DNA of 19,439 nt. It comes from Candidatus Omnitrophota bacterium (GTDB taxonomy: Bacteria > Omnitrophota > Gorgyraeia > 2-02-FULL-51-18). The position numbers were made by a program, and so were the translations under genes. The notes under the pieces are model-generated. The model was given only the letters and a program-made list of their open reading frames with translations. It ran no database searches and was not told the DNA's origin. Shown piece by piece: positions 13,090 to 19,439 of the stretch. The DNA lies in assembly GCA_023247935.1 (NCBI GenBank), contig JAHFFM010000014.1, forward strand, positions 1-19,439, read 5' to 3'. Every line of letters starts with the position of its first letter. Position 1 is the first letter of the stretch.

Positions 13090-14877
13090 CTATTCTTCCA
13101 TGGTGCTGATGTCGCCCACGGGAAGACCCTGGTCCCATGCGCGCAGGACGCGACGCATGATCTTACCTGAGCGTGTTTTTGGCACTTTTTCCACAAACTC
13201 CACTTCCCTTGGAGCCGCATGCGCCGCTAGATTTTTTTTAACGAACTCAGAAATTTCTTTTTTTAGAATATCGGAAGCACCATAACCTTTTCTCAGACTC
13301 ACGAAAGCCTTGACGATCTGACCGCGAATTTCGTCGGGTTTTCCGATCACGCCGGCTTCGGCTACGGCCGGGTGCTGGATCAAGGCGCTTTCCACCTCAA
13401 AAGGGCCCACCCTCTCACCCGCTGTTTTAATCACATCGTCTGCGCGGCCCGCAAACCAGATAAAACCCTCTTTGTCTTTGTAGGCTGTGTCTCCGCTCAA
13501 ATACCAGCCTTTGATTTTAAAATACTCTTCAAATTTGGTTTTATTTTTCCAAATTTCTTTCATCATGGATGGCCACCCCACGCGTACCACCAAATGCCCC
13601 AGCGTGTTTGGCGGCACTTCTTTTCCCTCGTCATTCACGACGGAGGCGTATGTTCCGGGAAAAGATCTTCCGGTTGCGCCCAATTTGAAATCCAAACTGG
13701 GATAATTGCAAATGATGTGCATGCCGGTTTCGGTCATCCACCAGGTTTCATGAGGCGCTTTTCCCGTGATAGACCTTATCCATCTCAAAGCTTCGGGATT
13801 TAATGGTTCACCGACAGAACAAATATGCCGGATGCTTTTTAAATTATATTTTTTTGGGAGTTCTTTTCCTTGAGCCATTAAGAGGCGAAATGCGGTTGGC
13901 GCGCTGTACCAAATTGTGACCTGAAATTTTTGAATAGCCTCATACCACCGGTCAGCCGAAAAACGCCCTCCTAAAACAACGCTGGAAACGCCCAGTGACC
14001 AAGGACCATAAATCCCATAAGAAGTTCCCGTTACCCACCCCGGATCCGCGGTGCACCAATAAACGTCGTCCTCCCGCAAATCCAAAGACCACTTGGAAGT
14101 TTGATAATGCCCGACCATGGCATATTGGCGATGAAGCACTCCCTTGGATTTTCCGGTTGAGCCGGAAGTGTAATGAATGACGAGACCATCATCCAGAGTC
14201 AGCCAAACAGGCTCAAGAAAATCGGAAGCCCGCGCCATTTCCTCGGCATAAAAATGATAGGACAACGGGCCTAAAGAAGGCGCCGCTGCCGCTCCCTCTC
14301 CCTGAACAAGAATGATATGCTTCAACGATTTCAATCGCGTCCATGGAACCCGCCGCAAAAGTTCGGGTGTAGTCACCAAAAAAGAAGCTTCGCTGTTCCC
14401 CAAGCGATCCTCGATGGCCGCCTCCATAAACGCCTCAAAAAGCGGCACGGGAATGGCCCCCACGCGGTGAGTGCCCAAAATGGAAACATACAACTCGGGC
14501 GTTCTGGGCAAAAACACGCCCACCCGGTCACCCTTTTTGATCCTGTATTTTTTCAAAATATTCCCAAATCGGGAAGAGAGGCGCTTCAAATCCAAGAAGG
14601 TATACTTTTCATCACGCCCGGAAGGATGCGCCCCGCTTGGCGTAGGATCCCAAAAATAAAGCGCCACCTTGTTTTTTCGGGCACCCTCCGCGTGACGGTC
14701 CACAATCTCGTGGACAATATTCACCTTTTTGGTTTTATGCCAGCTGAATTCTTTTTCTACGGAAGCCCACCGAAAAGTTTTGCAGGCCTTAAAATAGTCC
14801 TTCAGATTCGCGTCCACGCTCCTGGATTTACGCACCCATTCTGTGGACTTCTGAATAAACGTCGCTTTGGCGGTCAC
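13090..14877 (-). CDS. acsA: Acetyl-CoA synthetase (AMP-forming)
   Basis: Activates acetate with ATP to acetyl-AMP and then acetyl-CoA. The 595-residue product belongs to the ANL adenylate-forming superfamily: P-loop YTSGSTGKSKG (236-246), the TWWMTETG block with the Trp pair that restricts the pocket to short acids, SGDTAYKD hinge region, and the C-terminal KTRSGKIMRR with the catalytic, acetylatable lysine K572. It is shorter than the ~650-residue E. coli Acs and nearer in length to Bacillus AcsA. The start is GTG with GGGAGAT five bases upstream; a TAA lies two codons before it in the same frame, so no earlier start exists. A propionate or other short-chain substrate is not excluded. Confidence 0.9.
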   Translation of the reverse strand: MTAKATFIQKSTEWVRKSRSVDANLKDYFKACKTFRWASVEKEFSWHKTKKVNIVHEIVDRHAEGARKNKVALYFWDPTPSGAHPSGRDEKYTFLDLKRLSSRFGNILKKYRIKKGDRVGVFLPRTPELYVSILGTHRVGAIPVPLFEAFMEAAIEDRLGNSEASFLVTTPELLRRVPWTRLKSLKHIILVQGEGAAAAPSLGPLSYHFYAEEMARASDFLEPVWLTLDDGLVIHYTSGSTGKSKGVLHRQYAMVGHYQTSKWSLDLREDDVYWCTADPGWVTGTSYGIYGPWSLGVSSVVLGGRFSADRWYEAIQKFQVTIWYSAPTAFRLLMAQGKELPKKYNLKSIRHICSVGEPLNPEALRWIRSITGKAPHETWWMTETGMHIICNYPSLDFKLGATGRSFPGTYASVVNDEGKEVPPNTLGHLVVRVGWPSMMKEIWKNKTKFEEYFKIKGWYLSGDTAYKDKEGFIWFAGRADDVIKTAGERVGPFEVESALIQHPAVAEAGVIGKPDEIRGQIVKAFVSLRKGYGASDILKKEISEFVKKNLAAHAAPREVEFVEKVPKTRSGKIMRRVLRAWDQGLPVGDISTMEE

Positions 14878-14931
14878 TGCTTATCTCCCTCTGACGACGG
14901 GACCTTCATAATTTAAAATTAAACGGTGAGA

Positions 14932-15459
14932 TTAAGATTTTTTGAGTTGGGGTAAATGGCTATTTAAAGAAATAAACTTCGTGCATTTTCTTTTCAAATT
15001 TCCAGCGGCGTGATCCCAGAAAAGAACAAATACCTCATGCTTGGCTTTAAGTTTTTCAACGAGCGGGATAAAATCACCATCTCCTGCAATAATAATAAAA
15101 ACATCTTTGGGTTTGGCAATAGTATAAAAATCTTCCATTGCATCCGTGATCAAGGCGGAATCAACACCCTTTTCTTTATTGTGAACACGATCTTTAATAT
15201 CCAGTTTGAATCCAAGCCGCTTTACCGCATTCCATAGCGAATCATTGTCCGGCGGCTTAGAGCCGTAAAAAGAGGCTTTCTTAATAGGCTCATTATTGGC
15301 AATTTTTAGAACCTCACCAAAATCCAGACGAAAACTGTTATCAAACGTACCTGTTTGGGTGGCTTCATACACATCCAAAGCCATTCCTTTTTTAACAGCG
15401 CTTACTTTTTTTCCTTCAATCCAAAGATTAGAATTGTCGAGATATATAAAAGAACCCAT
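14932..15459 (-). CDS. NYN (PIN-like) domain protein, LabA/DUF88 type
   Basis: 175-residue cytosolic protein with the NYN nuclease fold: strand FIYLDNSNLW with acidic D8, KGVDSALITDAM with D100, and IAGDGDFIPLV with D127 and D129. These carboxylates form the putative metal site, so all key acids are present and RNase activity is plausible. The family includes LabA of cyanobacteria and many uncharacterised proteins. The ATG has AAGGG eight bases upstream and follows a candidate promoter. It lies 54 bases upstream of acsA; that gap has no terminator, so the two may be co-transcribed. The RNA substrate is unknown. I see no antitoxin partner, so a toxin role is not supported. Confidence 0.85.
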   Translation of the reverse strand: MGSFIYLDNSNLWIEGKKVSAVKKGMALDVYEATQTGTFDNSFRLDFGEVLKIANNEPIKKASFYGSKPPDNDSLWNAVKRLGFKLDIKDRVHNKEKGVDSALITDAMEDFYTIAKPKDVFIIIAGDGDFIPLVEKLKAKHEVFVLFWDHAAGNLKRKCTKFISLNSHLPQLKKS

Positions 15460-15488
15460 TCAAAATACCCTTTTCTGTGAAGAAATAT

Positions 15489-15517
15489 ATCCTACCATAG
15501 CTAAAAATATCATTCAA
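15489..15517 (-). promoter_or_regulatory. Candidate promoter upstream of the NYN gene
   Basis: Minus-strand TTGAAT (15517-15512), 17 bases, then TAGGAT (15494-15489). It lies in the 64-base gap after the MqnD-like gene, with a predicted start near 15482. Both hexamers deviate from consensus by two bases, so this is moderate support for a new transcription unit. Confidence 0.5.
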
Positions 15518-15523
15518 TTCCCG

Positions 15524-16369
15524 TCACATATCCACCCACTCAATAGGCGCGGGGTCTTTGATAAGCCCCGCTTCAATGGCGGCTTGGCGAAGCGTCATCA
15601 AACCTTCCTTGCCTTTTTTGCCCATGTCCACGGTGTAATCATTGACGTACATTCCGACAAATTCATCCGCTGTATCCGTTTCAATCCCGCGGCCGAATTT
15701 CATGGCGTATTTCAAAGCTTCCGGGCGATTTTTAAGGCCGTACTCGATGCTGTTTTTAAGAATTTTGGTCGTTTTGCGTATCACATCTTTTCCAAGATTT
15801 TTCCGGATCACATCCACACCCAGCGGAATAGGGAGCTTTGTCATCTCGTAATACCATTCACCCAAATCCACGATCTTATGGAACCCGGTGTTTTTATACG
15901 TAAGCTGGCCTTCGTGAATGACAAGACCCGCAGCCACTTCGCCAGCCTTTACTTTATCCAAAATCTGGTCAAAGGGCACGACCACTTCTTTAAATTTCGG
16001 GAGAAAAAGCTTTAGAAGCAAATACGCTGTTGTGTTCAATCCCGGCACCGCAATTGTTTTACCTTCCAACTCTTTCGGATACATCGATTTCGTTGCCACT
16101 AAAAGCGGGCCGTAATTATCCCCGATTGAGGCGCCGCAGGACATCAGCGCGTACTTATCCGCGATTCTAAAAAAAGAAAAAGCGGAAACCGCCGTCACTT
16201 CTAACTCGCCTTTAAACGCGCGGCGATTTAAACTTTCTATATCCTCAATGACATGAGAAAAAGTAATCCCGTCCGTTTTGATTTTGTCATGCGCGATGGC
16301 ATAAAACATAAACGCATCGTCCGGATCCGGACTATGTCCTACACGAATTTTAGCTTTGATAAGAGCCAT
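15524..16369 (-). CDS. mqnD: MqnD-like 1,4-dihydroxy-6-naphthoate synthase (futalosine pathway)
   Basis: Converts cyclic dehypoxanthinyl futalosine to 1,4-dihydroxy-6-naphthoate in the alternative menaquinone pathway. The 281-residue product has the periplasmic-binding-protein-like fold without a signal peptide. Landmarks are HSPDPDDAFMFYA (12-24), TAVSAFSF (58-65), a CGASIGDNYGP block and VIHEGQLTY with H151, which corresponds to the conserved histidine of known MqnD enzymes. MqnA (chorismate dehydratase) is the related alternative, but the IHEG motif favours MqnD. The ATG follows the membrane-protein stop by three bases, with AAGG about eight bases upstream. Lying in one run with complex II genes fits menaquinone being its electron carrier. 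Some homologues are annotated only as ABC-substrate-binding-like. Confidence 0.82.
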   Translation of the reverse strand: MALIKAKIRVGHSPDPDDAFMFYAIAHDKIKTDGITFSHVIEDIESLNRRAFKGELEVTAVSAFSFFRIADKYALMSCGASIGDNYGPLLVATKSMYPKELEGKTIAVPGLNTTAYLLLKLFLPKFKEVVVPFDQILDKVKAGEVAAGLVIHEGQLTYKNTGFHKIVDLGEWYYEMTKLPIPLGVDVIRKNLGKDVIRKTTKILKNSIEYGLKNRPEALKYAMKFGRGIETDTADEFVGMYVNDYTVDMGKKGKEGLMTLRQAAIEAGLIKDPAPIEWVDM

Positions 16370-16372
16370 GGA

Positions 16373-16831
16373 TTAAACCTTAAAATAACCGCGTACGCGG
16401 GGTTGAAAAAAGAAAATCAGAATAACGATGTTCAAAACCGCGCTGATAGGAAGCGTAAAAAGATTCCAAAAAAAACTCAGGGGCAACGTCAAAACTCCGA
16501 TCACACTCATAATGACTTGAATATACCAGGCAAACTTCTTTCCTTTCAACAAGCTGATTCCTAAAATCAAAAAATACAGAAACAGGATAAAAAACAATGC
16601 AGCCGCCACCCCAAAGATAATGGTAACGCCGTAAGACATGTTCGGATTTCTGGAATAGCGCGAAACTTGATCGGCTACGTATTGATCCAATCCCCATACC
16701 GTTCCAAAAACCACGGCCAAAGCGGAGAAGCCGGTTAAAAGAAAAAAAGCGCCCGCAGATAAAAATTGAAGGATCGCGACCAAAATCACAATCCATGGTT
16801 TTTTAGTTTTTTCGGCTGAATTTTCACTCAT
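16373..16831 (-). CDS. Four-helix membrane protein, unknown
   Basis: 152 residues with four probable membrane segments at about 13-42, 67-95, 100-121 and 124-143, a short Lys-rich cytosolic start and a basic end (PRVRGYFKV). It overlaps sdhB by eight bases, with a GAGG ribosome site inside sdhB, so it is co-translated with complex II. Position would suggest the membrane anchor SdhC, but the sequence has no histidine at all, so it cannot supply the haem ligands of the usual di-haem or mono-haem anchor. In this complex II class the anchor gene usually precedes sdhA, which is outside the window. I recognise no family; function unknown. Confidence 0.75.
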   Translation of the reverse strand: MSENSAEKTKKPWIVILVAILQFLSAGAFFLLTGFSALAVVFGTVWGLDQYVADQVSRYSRNPNMSYGVTIIFGVAAALFFILFLYFLILGISLLKGKKFAWYIQVIMSVIGVLTLPLSFFWNLFTLPISAVLNIVILIFFFQPRVRGYFKV

Positions 16832-17570
16832 GACAAACCTCGGCTTTCATGAACTCCCGATTCATTTTTGCGATAAAATCCACGCTAATCTCTTTAGGGC
16901 AAACGGCTTCGCATTCCAGCTGGTTCGTGCAATTCCCGAAACCTTCTTTGTCCATTTGCCAAACCATGCCCCGCACGCGCGTCTTCGCCTCCACAGCGCC
17001 CTGCGGCAATATCGCCAGATGGGACACCTTCGCGGCCACAAAAAGCATGGCCGACGCGTTTTTACAGGCGGCCACACAAGCGCCGCAGCCGATACAAGAC
17101 GCGGCATCCATCGCTTTTTCAGCCGATTGCTTGGAAACAGGCAAATTATTCGCCTCTGTCGCGCATCCGGTATTCACGGAAACATACCCGCCCGCTTGAA
17201 TAATTCTATCAAAAGCACTTCGATCCACCACCAAATCTTTCACCGGCGGAAATGCCTTCGCGCGCCATGGCTCAATCGTGACTTGGCCGCCATCTTTAAA
17301 AGAACGCATATGGAGCTGGCAAGTGGCCGTCCCCCGGCTGGGTCCGTGAGGAACGCCGTTTATCACCAGAGAGCACATTCCACAAATTCCTTCGCGGCAA
17401 TCACTGTCAAACGCCACCGGCTCCATTCCCTTTTGAACAAGCTCTTCATTCACCACATCCAGCATCTCAAGAAATGACATTTCAGAATTCACATGATTTG
17501 CCTGAATTTCCTGAAAATAGCCCTTCGAATCACCATCTTTCTGACGCCAAACTCTTAAATTCAGCTTCAT
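16824..17570 (-). CDS. sdhB: Succinate dehydrogenase / fumarate reductase iron-sulfur subunit
   Basis: Carries electrons between the flavoprotein and the membrane quinone site of complex II. The 248-residue product has the [2Fe-2S] ligands C58, C63, C66 and C84 in the ferredoxin-like half, then CIGCGACVAAC (C159, C162, C165, C169) and C214, C220, C224 in the C-terminal half for the [4Fe-4S] and [3Fe-4S] clusters. The CKNASAM sequence after the second motif, in place of CP, resembles the Bacteroidetes-type enzyme. All ligands are present. It overlaps sdhA by four bases (ATGA) and the next membrane protein by eight. Direction of catalysis (succinate oxidation or fumarate reduction) cannot be told from sequence. 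Confidence 0.95.
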   Translation of the reverse strand: MKLNLRVWRQKDGDSKGYFQEIQANHVNSEMSFLEMLDVVNEELVQKGMEPVAFDSDCREGICGMCSLVINGVPHGPSRGTATCQLHMRSFKDGGQVTIEPWRAKAFPPVKDLVVDRSAFDRIIQAGGYVSVNTGCATEANNLPVSKQSAEKAMDAASCIGCGACVAACKNASAMLFVAAKVSHLAILPQGAVEAKTRVRGMVWQMDKEGFGNCTNQLECEAVCPKEISVDFIAKMNREFMKAEVCHE

Positions 17571-19439
17571 TTGTAATTCCTCTCAGCCAAATGAATATTT
17601 TCAAATGTCAGCGGTTCTTTATGTAAAACCGGGGATTTGCCCGCGCTCTGATATTCCCAGGCCGCGACATACGTAAAATTGGCGTCATCGCGCTTGGCTT
17701 CGCCTTCCGCGGTTTGAAATTCTTCCCGGAAATGTCCGCCGCAGGATTCCCGGCGATGAAGCGCGTCTTGACACAAAAGTTCGGCAAACTCAATAAAATC
17801 AGCCACCCTCCAGGCTTTCTCGAGAGACTTGTTCATCCCCTCGACGGAGCCAAGCACGCTCAAATTTTTCCAAAACTCATCGCGTATTTCGGGAATTCTT
17901 GACAACGCTTTTTTAAGACCCTGCTCAGTCCGCGCCATCCCGCAATATTCCCAAAGCACATGCCCAAGTTCTTTATGAATCGAATCCGCACTGCGCGTGC
18001 CATGAATGGAAAGCAGTTTTTTACAAAATTCCAACGCTTCATTTTCCGCTTTTTTAAATTCCGGGGCCTCTTCGGAAAGCTTCGGCTTGGGCGACGAAAC
18101 CAAATAATCCCCAATCGTGTAAGGCAGCACAAAATAGCCGTCCGCCAGTCCCTGCATCAACGCGCTTGCCCCGAGCCGGTTGGCGCCATGGTCCGAAAAA
18201 TTTGCCTCCCCAATCACAAAGAGTCCTGGTAAATTGCTCATTAAATCATAATCCACCCAAAGACCGCCCATGGTGTAATGCAGCGCCGGATAAATACGCA
18301 TGGGCATTTTCATCGGGTTTTCATTCGTGATGCGCTGGTACATATCGAATAAATTTCCGTAGCGCTCGTAAATGGTTTTCTCGCCAAGTCTTTTGATTGA
18401 TTCCGAAAAATCAAGATAAACCCCAAGACCCGATTCCCCCACACCGCGGCCTTCATCACAAACTTCTTTTGCGCCTCTTGAGGCGATATCGCGCGGCGCC
18501 AAATTGCCGTACGTCGGGTATTTTCTTTCCAAATAATAATCGCGCTCTTCTTCCGGAATTTCATTCCAGCGCCGTTTATCCCCTTTTTTCTTAGGGACCC
18601 ATACGCGGCCGTCATTCCTCAAAGACTCGGACATCAAGGTCAACTTGGATTGATAGTCTCCGCTGACAGGAATGCAGGTTGGGTGAATTTGCGTGAAACA
18701 GGGGTTTGCAAAAAAGGCGCCTTTTTTATAGGCGCGATAAGTGGCTGTAACATTGCAATTAATCGCGTTTGTGGAAAGATAAAATGCGTTTGAATAACCG
18801 CCCGTCGCCAAAACAACGGCGTCACCGGCAAAAGATTCCATCTTACCCGTCACTAAATTTCTCGTGACGATGCCCTTGATATGGCCGTTCACCGAAACCA
18901 AATCCATCATTTCCATTCGAGGAAACATTTTAACCTTGCCAGCGCCGATTTGACGGGATAGAGCCTGATAGGCCCCCAGAAGAAGCTGTTGTCCCGTTTG
19001 CCCGCGTGCGTAAAAAGTTCTGGAGACAAGCGACCCGCCAAACGAGCGATTGGCTAAATGACCGCCGTATTCACGGGCAAACGGAACGCCTTGCGCCGCG
19101 CATTGGTCGATAATATTCGCGCTGATTTCGGCAAGACGGTAAACATTCGCTTCGCGCGCGCGGAAATCGCCGCCCTTAACGGTGTCATAAAATAAGCGTT
19201 GAACACTGTCGCCGTCATTTTGATAATTTTTAGCCGCGTTAATTCCGCCTTGAGCCGCGATACTGTGCGCTCGCCGAGGACTGTCCTGAAAACAAAAACT
19301 ATAAACATCATAACCCAACTCAGCCAAAGACGCGGCCGCCGAAGCGCCCGCAAGCCCCGTACCCACCACCAGAATACGGTATTTGCGCTTGTTGGCGGGA
19401 TTCACAAGTTTTATTTCAAATTTCCGTTTGCTCCATTTT
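17567..19439 (-). CDS. sdhA: Succinate dehydrogenase / fumarate reductase flavoprotein subunit (5' end beyond window)
   Basis: Catalytic FAD subunit of complex II, interconverting succinate and fumarate. FAD-binding GTGLAGASAA lies near the N-terminus, then HSIAAQGGINAAKN with the histidine that binds FAD covalently, SRTFYARGQTGQQLL, LHYTMGGLWVDY and NRLGASALMQGL, in the order expected. A GTG at 19405 would give 612 residues, but the frame stays open to the window edge, reading WSKRKFEIKL before VNPANK. Related Bacteroidetes-type proteins carry a similar KLVNPANKR segment after an N-terminal extension, so the true start is upstream and the gene is cut here. It is the first visible gene of the sdhA-sdhB-membrane protein-mqnD run; an sdhC anchor may lie upstream. 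Confidence 0.95.
   Translation of the reverse strand, partial: KWSKRKFEIKLVNPANKRKYRILVVGTGLAGASAAASLAELGYDVYSFCFQDSPRRAHSIAAQGGINAAKNYQNDGDSVQRLFYDTVKGGDFRAREANVYRLAEISANIIDQCAAQGVPFAREYGGHLANRSFGGSLVSRTFYARGQTGQQLLLGAYQALSRQIGAGKVKMFPRMEMMDLVSVNGHIKGIVTRNLVTGKMESFAGDAVVLATGGYSNAFYLSTNAINCNVTATYRAYKKGAFFANPCFTQIHPTCIPVSGDYQSKLTLMSESLRNDGRVWVPKKKGDKRRWNEIPEEERDYYLERKYPTYGNLAPRDIASRGAKEVCDEGRGVGESGLGVYLDFSESIKRLGEKTIYERYGNLFDMYQRITNENPMKMPMRIYPALHYTMGGLWVDYDLMSNLPGLFVIGEANFSDHGANRLGASALMQGLADGYFVLPYTIGDYLVSSPKPKLSEEAPEFKKAENEALEFCKKLLSIHGTRSADSIHKELGHVLWEYCGMARTEQGLKKALSRIPEIRDEFWKNLSVLGSVEGMNKSLEKAWRVADFIEFAELLCQDALHRRESCGGHFREEFQTAEGEAKRDDANFTYVAAWEYQSAGKSPVLHKEPLTFENIHLAERNYK

Noticed and set aside
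14875..14910. Eleven-codon upstream frame (ATG AAG ... TGA) overlapping the acsA GTG as a leader peptide
   Set aside because: No ribosome site of its own and no biased codons; the overlap is easily due to chance.
14317..14916. Plus-strand frame of 199 codons
   Set aside because: Antisense to the conserved N-terminal half of acsA; composition typical of a reverse-strand shadow.
14932..15459. NYN protein as the toxin of a toxin-antitoxin pair
   Set aside because: No small antitoxin-like gene overlaps or adjoins it; the neighbours are mqnD and acsA.
15296..16015. Plus-strand frame of 239 codons
   Set aside because: Antisense to the MqnD-like and NYN genes, both with clear family motifs; no ribosome site or recognisable domain.
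16373..16831. Membrane protein as the SdhC cytochrome b anchor
   Set aside because: It has no histidine residues and four rather than five segments, so it cannot ligate haem as known anchors of this class do.
16830..17477. Plus-strand frame of 215 codons
   Set aside because: Shadow of sdhB, which has all its cluster cysteines in the other strand.

Overview
The window is a densely packed bacterial chromosome segment in which every supported gene lies on the minus strand, so transcription runs from high to low coordinates. The sequence is moderately AT-rich. GTG and TTG starts occur, intergenic gaps are short, and several stops and starts overlap or abut. Gene content (Bacteroidetes-like complex II, a futalosine-pathway menaquinone enzyme, a complete argC-J-B-D-F-G-H cluster next to rplM-rpsI, FecR-domain and RRM proteins) suggests an anaerobic or facultative Gram-negative bacterium. 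My tentative guess is the PVC or Omnitrophota neighbourhood, from general resemblance only. No transposase, phage gene, CRISPR array, tRNA or rRNA was seen.

Layout in transcription order. (1) 19439-15524: sdhA (5' end beyond the window), sdhB, a four-helix membrane protein and a MqnD-like menaquinone enzyme, all overlapping or nearly so; this looks like one respiratory operon. (2) 15517-12861: a candidate promoter, a NYN/PIN-like nuclease-fold protein, a GTG-start acetyl-CoA synthetase and a small two-helix membrane protein. (3) 12836-12102: two oppositely oriented copies of an imperfect palindromic GGGTG-rich repeat, one upstream of each of two very small genes (83 and 50 codons), ending in a hairpin terminator. 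(4) 12066-7976: a candidate promoter followed by five tightly spaced genes: two tandem paralogous exported proteins, a short membrane-anchored peptide, an RRM RNA-binding protein and a FecR-domain exported protein. This is the least understood and most interesting block. (5) 7968-6931: a promoter, rplM, rpsI and a strong intrinsic terminator. (6) 6932-1: a perfect-consensus sigma70-type promoter, whose -35 overlaps the U-tract of the rpsI terminator, driving argC, argJ, argB, argD, argF, argG and argH (truncated at the left edge).

The arg cluster encodes all steps from N-acetylglutamate to arginine. ArgJ recycles the acetyl group, and ArgB carries the N-terminal helix and C-terminal signature of arginine-inhibited kinases. 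Complex II and MqnD fit together as quinone-dependent succinate/fumarate chemistry plus synthesis of its menaquinone. Several starts were reassigned from the longest open frame on the basis of ribosome binding sites and family length: argG, argC, argB, the second paralog and the two small genes near the repeats.
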